Below are positions 7,923 to 16,250 of a stretch of DNA of 64,000 nt, piece after piece. Numbering within the stretch: the stretch's first letter is position 1; each line of letters begins with the position of its first letter. Origin of the DNA: Bacteroidetes bacterium UBA7674 (GTDB lineage: Bacteria; Bacteroidota; Bacteroidia; Chitinophagales; Chitinophagaceae); NCBI GenBank assembly GCA_002483105.1, contig DLHG01000013.1, forward strand, positions 620,001-684,000. Reading direction: 5' to 3'. The translations under genes were made by a program, and so were the position numbers. Under the pieces are notes generated by a model. The model was not told where the DNA came from. It did not search any database and worked only from the letters and a program-made list of their open reading frames with translations.

Positions 7923-8035
7923 TCGCAAATTTTTACGGCGAAAATAGAACCTGGCCCAGAAATAAGTCTGAAAATTTCGGTCAGGCGGAACTATTTAACA
8001 TCAAAGCGGATTTTGTGTGGGGTGTCTGAACTGCC

Positions 8036-8078
8036 TGCCGAGGGGAGGTAGTTCAGACTACGCCCAGCGTGGGTAGAA
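8036..8078. repeat. Short copy of repeat module A
   Basis: GTAGTTCAGACTACGCCCAG, followed by CGTGGGTAG, repeats the second half of module A. An outer GTCTGAACT...AGTTCAGAC inverted repeat spans 8023-8062. It lies just beyond the stop codon of the lipoprotein at 8080-8460 and may serve as its terminator. Confidence 0.55.
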
Positions 8079-8079
8079 C

Positions 8080-8460
8080 TTAAAGATCAATTAACCACTT
8101 ATAGTCAACCATTGCCCAACCGTCGTCTTTGAAGTCCATTCGGTCACTGCCGTTGAGGAGGATACCTGCATTGTCTGCTGTGTAGGTTCCGTTCGTTGGT
8201 TGGGAATATAAAGTCTTTATATTTTCCTTTACCAGGTCGCATCGTGGGCATCCTGACGTTGTACCATCATCAAAGAAGCCTAAAAGACCGCCGTTTGCTG
8301 CATACACGTATCGCAGCTTCTTTTTCTTAACAGGCTCATTTTGCGTATTGGTTTCCTGGGGCTGTGTGTTTAAGGAAGGTTCTTTTTGTTCAATAGATCC
8401 GCCAGAGCTATTACAACTGAAGAGCAGGATAGAACATACAAATGCGAGGATGGGTCTCAT
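8080..8460 (-). CDS. Lipoprotein, about 126 residues, unknown function
   Basis: The ATG at 8460 gives a signal peptide ending SILLFSCNSSGG, a lipobox with Cys at residue 16; an upstream TTG frame adds six residues with no benefit. A Gln/Glu/Asn-rich linker follows (residues 20-45), then a compact domain with RYVYAANGGLLGFFDDGT, the pair CPRC (TSGCPRCDLV) and a final DDGWAMVDYKWLIDL. The CPRC could bind metal or form a disulfide. It does not share the CxC/C/C layout of the nearby Cys-rich lipoproteins, so I treat it as separate. Function unknown. Confidence 0.7.
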   Translation of the reverse strand: MRPILAFVCSILLFSCNSSGGSIEQKEPSLNTQPQETNTQNEPVKKKKLRYVYAANGGLLGFFDDGTTSGCPRCDLVKENIKTLYSQPTNGTYTADNAGILLNGSDRMDFKDDGWAMVDYKWLIDL

Positions 8461-8526
8461 GAAGTTGATTTTAAACAAATGAGGTTCCAGGTAAATTAAG
8501 AAAAAACGGTTGAATGAAGGAGGGTT

Positions 8527-8780
8527 TCGTCGATCAGGAGACTGACGGCCGCGGGGGTAGGCGTGGGACTACGCCCAGCGTTGGTATTCCGGTCAGAGAC
8601 TGGTTTACTTGGTTAGGGACAGGAGCCACGCCCAACGAAAAGTTGTTCGGGCAGGCGCTGCGCTAACTCCTGCACCAGTGGGTTCTATGAATTCCGTTTA
8701 CCCGTCTATTCAGCCGGAGAGGCAAAACGGCTTTGTATCTGTGTGTTCGAGATGCCCTGCGGAACATCTCGAACAACTGG
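8527..8780. repeat. Largest mosaic repeat block (modules A, B and C)
   Basis: The 326-bp gap between two lipoprotein genes is almost all repeat. Module A is at 8527-8586, module B at 8584-8682 (with GCCCAAC at 8630-8636), and module C at 8683-8780. Module C here has about 24 extra bases between CCGTTT and AAAACGG, containing CTATTCAGCCGGAGAGG. It still keeps the flanking hairpin and the GTTCGAGATG...CATCTCGAAC hairpin. The block ends 6 bp before the stop codon of the next minus-strand gene. Confidence 0.75.
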
Positions 8781-8786
8781 AATGTA

Positions 8787-9080
8787 TTACATGTCCGGCA
8801 TGCCAGCATCGCTAGCGGCCTGCTTTTCGATGTCTTTCCATTTTTTGTAATTCTCTTCGTCATTCGCCTGAAGGTAAGCTGCAGAAACTAGTGATGCCTG
8901 TACGTAAATCTGCATTTTGTCACCTTGACGTTTTGCAATTTCGTATTCTTTAACAGCATCTTCGGCCACCTTATTTTCAATTCTTTGCATTTCGTGCTCT
9001 ACATAATTGTCTTGCGCTTCTTCAATTTCGCCGCAAGACATAACGCTTAAAGTCGCTAATAATAAAAGGGTACGTTTCAT
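8787..9080 (-). CDS. Small helical lipoprotein
   Basis: A 97-residue precursor, signal peptide ending TLSVMSCGEIEE with lipid Cys at residue 16. The mature part is strongly acidic and helical (EHEMQRIENKVAEDAVKEYEIAKRQGDK ...), with a TPR-like half-repeat: AKRQGDKMQIYVQASLVSAAYLQANDEENYKKWKDIE. This resembles one helix-turn-helix unit of proteins counting items per step, but it is too short for a full TPR array. No family recognised. Its stop codon lies next to the repeat block 8527-8780. Confidence 0.7.
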   Translation of the reverse strand: MKRTLLLLATLSVMSCGEIEEAQDNYVEHEMQRIENKVAEDAVKEYEIAKRQGDKMQIYVQASLVSAAYLQANDEENYKKWKDIEKQAASDAGMPDM

Positions 9081-9145
9081 TAGGTATTTATTTTATTTAA
9101 AAGTAGAAAAAGATAGTTGGATATACAACGGACCTTTGGTTTAAC

Positions 9146-9185
9146 CGTCAATCACGAGATCGACTCCCGTGGAGGCGTAGTAACA
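9146..9185. repeat. Degenerate copy of repeat module A
   Basis: CGTCAATCACGAGATCGACT followed by CCCGTGGAGGCGTAG matches the first half of module A (compare 6997-7030) with a few changes. It lies 9 bp past the DUF3800 gene's stop codon and is the right-most copy seen in the window. Confidence 0.55.
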
Positions 9186-9193
9186 GGAGTCAA

Positions 9194-10375
9194 TTAGTCA
9201 TTAGCCTTAGCTAAATGTTGTTCTCGGTCTAAAAAATCTACAATGCTGCCTAATTCCCTAAAGGCTTGTGATCCTAACACGTCTACTTTACCGTGCGTTG
9301 CCAATAAAATGCTATCTCTGCATTTTTTTATTCGTGCTATCATAGGCATTATTTGTCCATTTCCGTGACTAACAAAATTGTTCAGGTCGGTAATGCTAGT
9401 TGGAAGTTTATATCCCTTCCTTACGCCATGACTTTTACTTGCTATTAATACTCCATTATCTCTAAGCTTCCCTATAATTCTACTTCGGAAATATTGCTCT
9501 GAAATTTCTTTTTCGCTTGCTCCCTGTAAATGGCGAATTAGCTCTTTTGTTGTCGTATACCTTCTGGGGTCTAGGGCTTTTTGGTACATTAATAATAGTC
9601 GAACTAAATTAACTTGATCTTTGTCTTCTTGAGAATCTACTTTTTTTGTTTCTATAAAGTCTACTGCAAATTTGTTTGCTAACTCTGCAATTTCAATATC
9701 ATATCCTTTTTCAAGGTCATTCTCGGAATATGATATTTGCGTATATTCATGCGGGAAGTATCGAATACTGGATAGATTTTCGTTAAGAATTTCTAGATAT
9801 TCCTGTAAATTGTTGTCGGATTTGGCACTGTCATAACAACGGCCTATTGTCCCTCCTATGAAATCAGCAACTTGTATTAGTTTATTTGATTCACTTGAGT
9901 CAAATAAAAACTCTGAACCCGAGAACAGTTCTCTTATGTGATTGCTTTCGACATACTTCTTAAAGCTGAGCATAAAGTCATTGCCTCCATGTTCGTCTAC
10001 AGTTATGGTAAGTTGTGGAAATGTCTTGAATAGTTCCTTATATACCAACCCACAGACAAATTTGTAAAATGATTTTTTAAAGGTAAACCCTTCGCCCTTA
10101 AGTTTCCTTTTGTCAATGACAATAGAAAAAACTTTAAAATCAATTTTTGCAAGCTCCCTCAGCACTATTTTGCGTCGAACTACATTATTTCCAACTTTTT
10201 GGGATTTTATCTCCCCCTTTTGAAAATACTTTTGCCGAACAATTTCTATGTCATTTTCAATTTGATTTTTATATTCCTCTTTTACCAGTATTGCTGTAAC
10301 TACGAAATGGCTACCTTGGGAGTCAAAATCAAAAGAATTATTACCGTATTCATCTGCAAATGCCAATGTGGACAT
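9194..10375 (-). CDS. DUF3800 protein with a C-terminal winged-helix-like region
   Basis: A 393-residue protein. Residues 1-230 are a DUF3800 domain: FADEYGN near the N-terminus, TVDEHGG near residue 125 and KLIQVADFIGG near residue 165 are its conserved acidic positions, which suggest an RNase H-like, metal-dependent fold. Residues 250-393 add a segment with LVRLLLMYQKALDPRRYTT, SEQYFRSRIIGKLRDNGVLIAS and GVRKGYKLPTS, like a winged-helix domain with a wing. DUF3800 genes are common on phage and defence-associated segments, but no partner is present here. The gene is visibly richer in A+T than its neighbours and sits at the end of the repeat region, consistent with transfer. It diverges from dnaE. 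Confidence 0.7.
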   Translation of the reverse strand: MSTLAFADEYGNNSFDFDSQGSHFVVTAILVKEEYKNQIENDIEIVRQKYFQKGEIKSQKVGNNVVRRKIVLRELAKIDFKVFSIVIDKRKLKGEGFTFKKSFYKFVCGLVYKELFKTFPQLTITVDEHGGNDFMLSFKKYVESNHIRELFSGSEFLFDSSESNKLIQVADFIGGTIGRCYDSAKSDNNLQEYLEILNENLSSIRYFPHEYTQISYSENDLEKGYDIEIAELANKFAVDFIETKKVDSQEDKDQVNLVRLLLMYQKALDPRRYTTTKELIRHLQGASEKEISEQYFRSRIIGKLRDNGVLIASKSHGVRKGYKLPTSITDLNNFVSHGNGQIMPMIARIKKCRDSILLATHGKVDVLGSQAFRELGSIVDFLDREQHLAKAND

Positions 10376-10535
10376 AGTGGGTAAGTTTATATGTTATGGG
10401 TAGTGTAATTTATGTAGAAAAATCGTAGGGTTGATTCTTCTTTCCCACAGCATTTTGTGGATAACTCCCTCCCTCCGCCACCCCCGTTTTTCGTTATTTT
10501 GTGGGTATCTCCAATAGTGAAATAAGGGTCAAATC

Positions 10536-13500
10536 GTGAAGTTTTCTCATTTACATAATCATACGCAGTTTTCGCTCCTGGATGGGGCTTCTAATATCGG
10601 GCGCCTGTTTGAAAAGGCGGCTAAGGATAACCAGCCGGCAATGGCCATCACCGACCATGGTAACATGTTCGGTGCATTCGAGTTCGTGTCGCAGGCATGG
10701 AAGAAAACGAAGGTGGTGGGTACCGATGAGAACGGCAAGGATATACTGGAGCCGGTGGTGAAGCCAGTGGTGGGTTGTGAGTTCTACCTAGTGGAGAACA
10801 GGCACAAGCGTGCGTTCTCTAAAGATGATAAGGATGTTCGCCGTCACCAGTTGTTGCTGGCGAAGAATGAGATAGGGTACAAGAACCTGGTGAAGCTCTG
10901 TTCTATGGGTTTTATAGAGGGCCTGTATGGTAAGTACCCGAGGATAGACAAGGAGATACTGGTGCAGTATCATGAAGGGCTGATAGCCACTACCTGTTGC
11001 CTGGGTGCGGAAGTGCCCCAGACGATACTGAAGAAAGGTGAGGAAGAAGCTGAGAAAGTGTTTAAATGGTGGCTTGACCTGTTTGGTGAGGATTACTATG
11101 TAGAGTTCCAGAGGCATGATATACCCGAGCAGGTAATGGTGAACGAAGTGCTGGTGAAGTTTGCGCGCAAGTACAATGTGCCGATCATCGCCTCTAACGA
11201 TTCGCACTATGTGGACCAGGCGGATTACAATGCCCACGATATCCTGCTGTGCATCAACACCGGGGAGAAGCAGAGCACGGAGAAGATGAAAGACTTCGAT
11301 GATGATGGCGGCTCTATGAGGGATAAGCGCTTCGCGTTCTACAACGACCAGTTCTATTTTAAGAATACAGATGAAATGTCTAAGCTCTTCGCGGACCTAC
11401 CCGAAGCGCTGGACAATACCAATGCGATAGTTGAGAAAATAAAGCCGCTGAAGCTGGAGCGGGATATATTGCTGCCGCACTTTAAAGTGCCGCCGGAATT
11501 CAACGACGATCAGGATGCCTACCTGGAACACATAACGTGGACGGGCGCGCATGAGCGGTACAAAGAAATTACACCCGAGGTAGATGAACGCCTGAAGTTT
11601 GAGCTGTTCACTATACGGACGATGGGATTCGCGGGGTATTTCCTTATCGTATCCGACTTTATTAAAGCGGGTCGAGATTTGGGCGTGTTCATAGGCCCGG
11701 GTCGTGGTTCGGCTGCGGGATCGGCGGTGGCGTATTGTATCGGCATCACGAACATTGACCCGATAAAGTATAATCTACTGTTCGAGCGTTTCCTGAATCC
11801 GGAGCGTAAAAGCATGCCCGATATAGATACGGACTTTGACGACGTAGGCCGCCAGAAGGTGATAGACTACGTTGTTGACAAATATGGTAAGCGGCAAGTG
11901 GCGCACATTGTTACCTATGGTACCATGGCGGCCAAGAGTTCGATAAAAGATGTGGCGCGTGTGCTGGATCTGCCGCTGTCGGATGCGAATATGCTGGCTA
12001 AGCTGGTTCCTGAGCGGCCCGGTATATCGCTGAAGCGATTGCTGAATGCACCTCTGAAAGGTGAAGGTAGCCTTGACCAGAAGGAAGGCCTGGGCAGTGA
12101 TGAGATGCAAGGTGTGGAAGCGCTGCGGAAGCTGCGCGCAGAAGATACCATACAAGGGCGTGTGCTGACGGAAGCGGAGAAGCTGGAAGGCTCGGTGCGG
12201 AATACGGGCATACATGCCGCGGGTATCATCATTGCCCCGAGCGATCTTACCGACCTGATACCTGTGTACGCAGTGAAGGATATCAACCTGCTGATCACGC
12301 AGTTTGAAGGGAACGTGATAGAGAACGCCGGTGTTATCAAGATGGACTTTTTGGGTCTCAAGACCCTGACCATCATCAAAGATGCCCTGGCGCTGATAAA
12401 GAGGAATTACAACATTGATATAGACATTGATAACATTCCGCTGGATGATGAGAAGACCTATGAGCTTTACCAGCGTGGTGATACCAATGGTACCTTCCAG
12501 TTTGAAAGTGCGGGTATGCAAAAATACCTGCGTGAGCTGAAGCCCGATAAATTCGACGACCTGATAGCGATGAACGCCTTGTACAGGCCGGGACCACTGG
12601 AATATATACCCAACTTCATTAAGCGGAAGCACGGGCAGGAAGTAATAGCCTACGACGTTCCGGATATGGAGGAATACCTGAGTGATACATATGGTATCAC
12701 CGTGTACCAGGAACAGGTGATGTTGCTCTCGCAGAAGCTGGCAGGCTTTAGTAAAGGTGATGCCGACGTACTGCGTAAGGCAATGGGTAAAAAGCAGAAA
12801 GCGGTACTGGATAAAATGAAGAGCCAGTTTGTAGAAGGGGCCAAACTAAAAGGGCATCCTGAGGACAAGCTCACGAAGATATGGACGGACTGGGAAGCAT
12901 TTGCCCAGTACGCCTTTAATAAATCGCACTCTACGTGTTATGCACTGGTGGCTTACCAGACAGCCTACCTCAAGGCGCACTATACTTCTGAATTCATGGC
13001 CGCGGTACTGAATAACCAAGGCAATATTGAGAAGGTAAAGTTCTACATGGAAGAGTGCCAGCGTATGGGACTGCAGGTATTAGGCCCTGATGTGAACGAG
13101 AGCTTAAAAGGCTTCTCGGTGAGCAAGGAAAGTGTGATACGCTTCGGGCTGAACGCTATTAAGGGTGTTGGTGAAGCCGCTGTGGAAGACATAATAAAAG
13201 AGCGGGAAGAGAGCGGGGCGTACCTGGATGTGTTTGATTTCATCAAGCGTGTGAACCAACGAACAGTGAATAAGAAGTCGCTGGAAAGTTTGGTATTGGC
13301 GGGAGCGATGGACTGTTTTACGGATCTGCACAGGGCGCAATACTTCTATGCACCTTCGGGCGACCCGGTGACGGGGCTGGAGCGGATAGTTCGGTTTGGT
13401 AACCAGGTGCAGGCAAGCTCATCTATGGCAGATAGCCTCTTCGGGGCCAGCGAGATGCCTGATGTGAAAGCGCCTGTTATTCCCAAGTGCGAACCATGGA

Positions 13501-14141
13501 TACTGAGTGACTTCCTGGAGAAGGAAAAAGAGGTGATTGGCATCTACTTAAGCGCCCATCCGCTTGACGGGTATAAGTTTGAGATGACCAACTATAACAT
13601 ATTGCCGATCAACGATGTAGAGGCCAGCAAGGGTCGCACTGTACGGATAGCCGGCTTTGTGAGTGATGCGGGGCATATGACGACGAAGAAGGGTAGTAAG
13701 TTTGGTAAGTTCATGCTCAATGACTACTCGGGGCATATGGAGATCGTGTTCTGGGAAGATAACTATGTGAAGTATGGCAACTACCTGGTGAACGGGCAGA
13801 AGCTGATGATAACGGGTAGCTACCAGGAACATAAGTACCGCCCGGGAGTGATGGAGTTTATGATACAGGGCATCACGCTGCTGGATAATGTCCGCAAGAC
13901 ACTGACCAAGAAGCTGCATGTGAAAGTGTCACTGCAGCGGTTGGATGAACAACTGGCGGCATTTATCGAGACCAATGTAAAGACCCATCCGGGTAATACG
14001 GAAATGATACTGACGGTAGTGGATGAGAACAGTGATATGGTGAGCAAGCTGAAGACACATAACAATAAGCTGGAAGTGAATGATGATATGATTCAATACC
14101 TGAATGATAGTGGGGTGTTGTACTCGGTGGAGGTGATGTAG
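10536..14141 (+). CDS. dnaE: DNA polymerase III subunit alpha
   Basis: The catalytic subunit of the replicative polymerase, 1201 residues, starting at a GTG. The N-terminal PHP domain (1-270) shows HLHNHTQFSLLDG and ITDHGNMFGAFEF. The palm has GPGRGSAAGSAVAY and the catalytic aspartates in MPDIDTDFDD near residues 427-436, with a third in IKMDFLGLKTL near 605. Fingers, HhH (IKGVGEAAVEDII) and an OB-fold near 1030-1070 follow, and the length fits the DnaE1 group. It diverges from the DUF3800 gene; the gap includes TGTGGATAA at about 10455-10463, a DnaA-box-like sequence. No gene follows closely, so it is monocistronic. Very secure. Confidence 0.98.
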   Translation: MKFSHLHNHTQFSLLDGASNIGRLFEKAAKDNQPAMAITDHGNMFGAFEFVSQAWKKTKVVGTDENGKDILEPVVKPVVGCEFYLVENRHKRAFSKDDKDVRRHQLLLAKNEIGYKNLVKLCSMGFIEGLYGKYPRIDKEILVQYHEGLIATTCCLGAEVPQTILKKGEEEAEKVFKWWLDLFGEDYYVEFQRHDIPEQVMVNEVLVKFARKYNVPIIASNDSHYVDQADYNAHDILLCINTGEKQSTEKMKDFDDDGGSMRDKRFAFYNDQFYFKNTDEMSKLFADLPEALDNTNAIVEKIKPLKLERDILLPHFKVPPEFNDDQDAYLEHITWTGAHERYKEITPEVDERLKFELFTIRTMGFAGYFLIVSDFIKAGRDLGVFIGPGRGSAAGSAVAYCIGITNIDPIKYNLLFERFLNPERKSMPDIDTDFDDVGRQKVIDYVVDKYGKRQVAHIVTYGTMAAKSSIKDVARVLDLPLSDANMLAKLVPERPGISLKRLLNAPLKGEGSLDQKEGLGSDEMQGVEALRKLRAEDTIQGRVLTEAEKLEGSVRNTGIHAAGIIIAPSDLTDLIPVYAVKDINLLITQFEGNVIENAGVIKMDFLGLKTLTIIKDALALIKRNYNIDIDIDNIPLDDEKTYELYQRGDTNGTFQFESAGMQKYLRELKPDKFDDLIAMNALYRPGPLEYIPNFIKRKHGQEVIAYDVPDMEEYLSDTYGITVYQEQVMLLSQKLAGFSKGDADVLRKAMGKKQKAVLDKMKSQFVEGAKLKGHPEDKLTKIWTDWEAFAQYAFNKSHSTCYALVAYQTAYLKAHYTSEFMAAVLNNQGNIEKVKFYMEECQRMGLQVLGPDVNESLKGFSVSKESVIRFGLNAIKGVGEAAVEDIIKEREESGAYLDVFDFIKRVNQRTVNKKSLESLVLAGAMDCFTDLHRAQYFYAPSGDPVTGLERIVRFGNQVQASSSMADSLFGASEMPDVKAPVIPKCEPWILSDFLEKEKEVIGIYLSAHPLDGYKFEMTNYNILPINDVEASKGRTVRIAGFVSDAGHMTTKKGSKFGKFMLNDYSGHMEIVFWEDNYVKYGNYLVNGQKLMITGSYQEHKYRPGVMEFMIQGITLLDNVRKTLTKKLHVKVSLQRLDEQLAAFIETNVKTHPGNTEMILTVVDENSDMVSKLKTHNNKLEVNDDMIQYLNDSGVLYSVEVM

Positions 14142-14398
14142 TTTGAACCTGGATTAGAGGGATTAGGAGGATTGACCGGGGCTCCGTTGTAAAATTCTTG
14201 AATTGGATCTTGGGATAGTAATTTGTCGTGTTTCAGATATAATCGCCTGTACACAACTGAGTTATAGAATGTGCTTTCCTTTGGAGCCCGATTAATCCCT
14301 GAAATCCGAAGAATCCCGGTTCAGTTTCAATGTGGATATCATGTGATTGCCTATACACATATTTCGGTTGTCTATTAGGGGGGCATGGTTATTTGGTT
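14142..14398. repeat. Gene-free stretch with a long imperfect inverted repeat
   Basis: Arms of about 42 bp lie at 14143-14185 and 14283-14324, reading GAACCTGGATTAGAGGGATT outward and AATCCCGGTTCAG on return, about 97 bp apart. The arm sequence AATCC(C)..GAATCCCGGTTC reappears at 24243-24271, so it is a dispersed repeat. No coding signal is present in the gap. Confidence 0.6.
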
Positions 14399-14406
14399 TA
14401 ATTTTG
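14399..14406 (+). promoter_or_regulatory. Candidate -7 element of the thioredoxin promoter
   Basis: TAATTTTG matches the Bacteroidota sigma-A element TAnnTTTG and lies 46 bp before the trxA start. No convincing -33 element was found. Confidence 0.4.
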
Positions 14407-14452
14407 TTGTTTCAAAAGGTTATTTAATCATTAATAAATAAAGCAATATAAA

Positions 14453-14770
14453 ATGGCAGCGGTTTTCACAGACGCGAACTTCGACGCAGATGTATTAAAG
14501 GCGGATCAATTGACAGTAGTAGATTTCTGGGCTCCATGGTGCGGACCTTGTCTTGCTATAGGCCCAACTATCGAATCTCTGGCTACAGAGTATGATGGAA
14601 AGGTAAAAGTTGGTAAGCTGAATGTGGATGAAAATCCGAATGTATCAATGGAGTATGGTATCACCAGCATCCCTTGCGTACTGTTCATCAAAGGTGGTGA
14701 GGTAGTAGACAAGCAATTGGGCGCTGCTCCTAAAGCTGCTTTCGAAAAGAAAATACAACAGCACATGTAA
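14453..14770 (+). CDS. trxA: Thioredoxin
   Basis: A 105-residue classic thioredoxin that reduces protein disulfides in the cytoplasm. The active site WCGPC is at residues 29-33, after VVDFWAP. The conserved KVGKLNVDENP and the GITSIP loop follow. In most thioredoxins the cis-proline of this loop is followed by Thr; here it is followed by Cys (SIPCVLF), so the protein has a third cysteine close to the active site. Length and fold otherwise fit well. A bidirectional terminator follows at 14811-14833, shared with the convergent Bax-inhibitor gene. Confidence 0.95.
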   Translation: MAAVFTDANFDADVLKADQLTVVDFWAPWCGPCLAIGPTIESLATEYDGKVKVGKLNVDENPNVSMEYGITSIPCVLFIKGGEVVDKQLGAAPKAAFEKKIQQHM

Positions 14771-14810
14771 TTGTGTCGGGTGGAAACACCCCACACCATA
14801 TAAAAGAAAA

Positions 14811-14833
14811 GCCCTCCGATCAAATCGGAGGGC
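14811..14833. terminator. Bidirectional terminator between trxA and the Bax-inhibitor gene
   Basis: Perfect 10-bp stem GCCCTCCGAT / ATCGGAGGGC with loop CAA. It is flanked by AAAAGAAAA on the left and TTTTTCTTTTT on the right, so it works on both strands. Confidence 0.9.
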
Positions 14834-14861
14834 TTTTTCTTTTTGTATTATATTCTTTACA

Positions 14862-15611
14862 CTAGTCCCTTCTGCCAAAGATGCGCAACAAGAAAAGGAA
14901 AAGGTTCAGGAAATCAAGGTAAAGCGTTAATGCGCCGAGGATAGCGAGTTTTTTGGTTTGCTCCGCACCCACTCCTTCATATTCTACACCTGCGCCGATG
15001 CGTTTGATCTTTTGTACATCATAAGCTGTAAGGCCGGTAAATACCAGCACACCTATATAGCTGATGATATAGTTCAGCGTATCGCTGTTCATGAACCAGT
15101 TGATAACAGAGGCTATAATAATGCCTATCAGTGCCATGTACATGATGCGCCCGAAAGAGGTCAGGTCTTGTTTGGTAGTATATCCTAAAACTGACATTAG
15201 CCCGAACATCCCCGCCGCAGAGGCAAAGCAGGCAATAACCGAACCTGATGTATACAGCAGCAAAATAAAGCTAAGGCTGATACCCGTGATAGCGGCATAC
15301 AATACAAAAAGTAATACTAATACCCCCGAAGAAAAACGTGCGAATCCTAAAGACATAGCCATCACAAAACCTAAAGGTGCGAACATGGCTACATAACCGA
15401 GTGTGGAAAGCCCGCCTTCTGCTGTTATGAGATAGGCAAGTAATTGTTCGTTGGAAGCGAAGGCATAAGCGAATACTGTTGAAATGCCCAGGGCCAGGAA
15501 CATCCATAAGAAGACGCTGGCTACGAATGTTTTTTGGGTGGTAGTTGCCTGATTGATACTCTGGCTTTCCACCGTGTATTCAGAGAACTGTTGCTGATCG
15601 TAATTACTCAT
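14862..15611 (-). CDS. Bax inhibitor-1/YccA family membrane protein
   Basis: The ATG at 15611 gives 249 residues; the longer frame adds 17 poor residues. After a Gln-rich cytoplasmic tail (SNYDQQQFSEYTVES) there are seven hydrophobic helices, including KTFVASVFLWMFLALGISTVFAY, SLSFILLLYTSGSVIACF and NYIISYIGVLVFTGLTAYDVQKI. The last one, with its TAYDxQKI motif, is the family's most conserved segment. The C-terminus ALTLYLDFLNLFLFLLRIFG is also diagnostic. Members are ion-leak channels or protease modulators (YccA, YetJ) of the inner membrane. The role here is inferred only at family level. Confidence 0.92.
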   Translation of the reverse strand: MSNYDQQQFSEYTVESQSINQATTTQKTFVASVFLWMFLALGISTVFAYAFASNEQLLAYLITAEGGLSTLGYVAMFAPLGFVMAMSLGFARFSSGVLVLLFVLYAAITGISLSFILLLYTSGSVIACFASAAGMFGLMSVLGYTTKQDLTSFGRIMYMALIGIIIASVINWFMNSDTLNYIISYIGVLVFTGLTAYDVQKIKRIGAGVEYEGVGAEQTKKLAILGALTLYLDFLNLFLFLLRIFGRRD

Positions 15612-15729
15612 TTTTTTTTGATTTGAAATTAAAGTTACGCAATTAGCTGAATACCAAAACACAGGTCAATATAGGAAAAAACGTTTTGTATTTGAGTTTT
15701 CGTTAAATTAGCATTATAAACCAACCTAT

Positions 15730-15936
15730 ATGAACCGAATAAAGTTTCTTATCCCGCTAATTCTCGGCGTTACATTTTTTACTTCCTGCAGGAAAGAATA
15801 TAGATGCGCTTGTACTGACAGCTTTTGTGGTGTTGTAAAACCGGTGAATGCCTTCACAAAGTTCCAGGCAAAGAAGGCCTGTGAGGGGCAAAGTACCGAT
15901 TTTACTAAATGCAAACTTATGGGCACATCTAATTAG
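15730..15936 (+). CDS. Small cysteine-rich lipoprotein (paralogue 6)
   Basis: A 68-residue precursor with signal peptide ending VTFFTSC, then RKEYRCACTDSFCG. The helix FQAKKAC and TKCKLMG complete the family pattern (lipid Cys, C-x-C, K-K-A-C, C-terminal C). It has one extra Cys (DSFC) and a short loop. It lies next to the related gene at 16034 on the same strand (about 100 bp apart), forming a second local cluster far from the first. Function unknown. Confidence 0.7.
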   Translation: MNRIKFLIPLILGVTFFTSCRKEYRCACTDSFCGVVKPVNAFTKFQAKKACEGQSTDFTKCKLMGTSN

Positions 15937-16033
15937 TTTGGAAAGCGATAAGGACTTGTTTTTCTACTTGTTAATAGTAATATAATGTGGCTAGTAAATT
16001 GCATAAGGTATATTTATGTATAAACCTGTTCAT

Positions 16034-16234
16034 ATGAACTACCTGAAATACAACGTCTTGCTTTCTTGCTTATTTATCTCTTGCAATAATATTGCCCCAG
16101 TTGAGCGCGAATATAATTGTTATTGTATCGACGCGGCATGTGCATCGCAATTTGCCATATCTTCTCCTGACTTAAATCAAGCAAAAATTGAGTGCCGGCT
16201 GATAGCAACGCACTGTAAGATAGAGGGAGAATAG
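16034..16234 (+). CDS. Small cysteine-rich lipoprotein (paralogue 7)
   Basis: The second in-frame ATG (16034) gives a good signal peptide, KYNVLLSCLFISC, with lipid Cys at residue 17; the frame can extend to 16016. The mature part has EREYNCYCIDAACAS, then LNQAKIEC and a final THCKIEGE. It is the closest relative of paralogue 6, sharing the extra Cys a few residues after C-x-C. The pair is followed by the convergent L,D-transpeptidase gene (stop codons 16 bp apart). Confidence 0.65.
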   Translation: MNYLKYNVLLSCLFISCNNIAPVEREYNCYCIDAACASQFAISSPDLNQAKIECRLIATHCKIEGE

Positions 16235-16250
16235 AAATAATTGCACACAT

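Noticed and set aside
492..10375. A true integron cassette array
   Set aside because: No integrase, the attC-like cores are imperfect, gene orientation does not fit, and the repeats differ in makeup. Kept only as a low-interest possibility.
11775..12632. A 285-codon minus-strand open frame inside dnaE
   Set aside because: It lies wholly opposite a secure gene, is rich in His/Gln/Arg as antisense frames are, and has no family or start signal.
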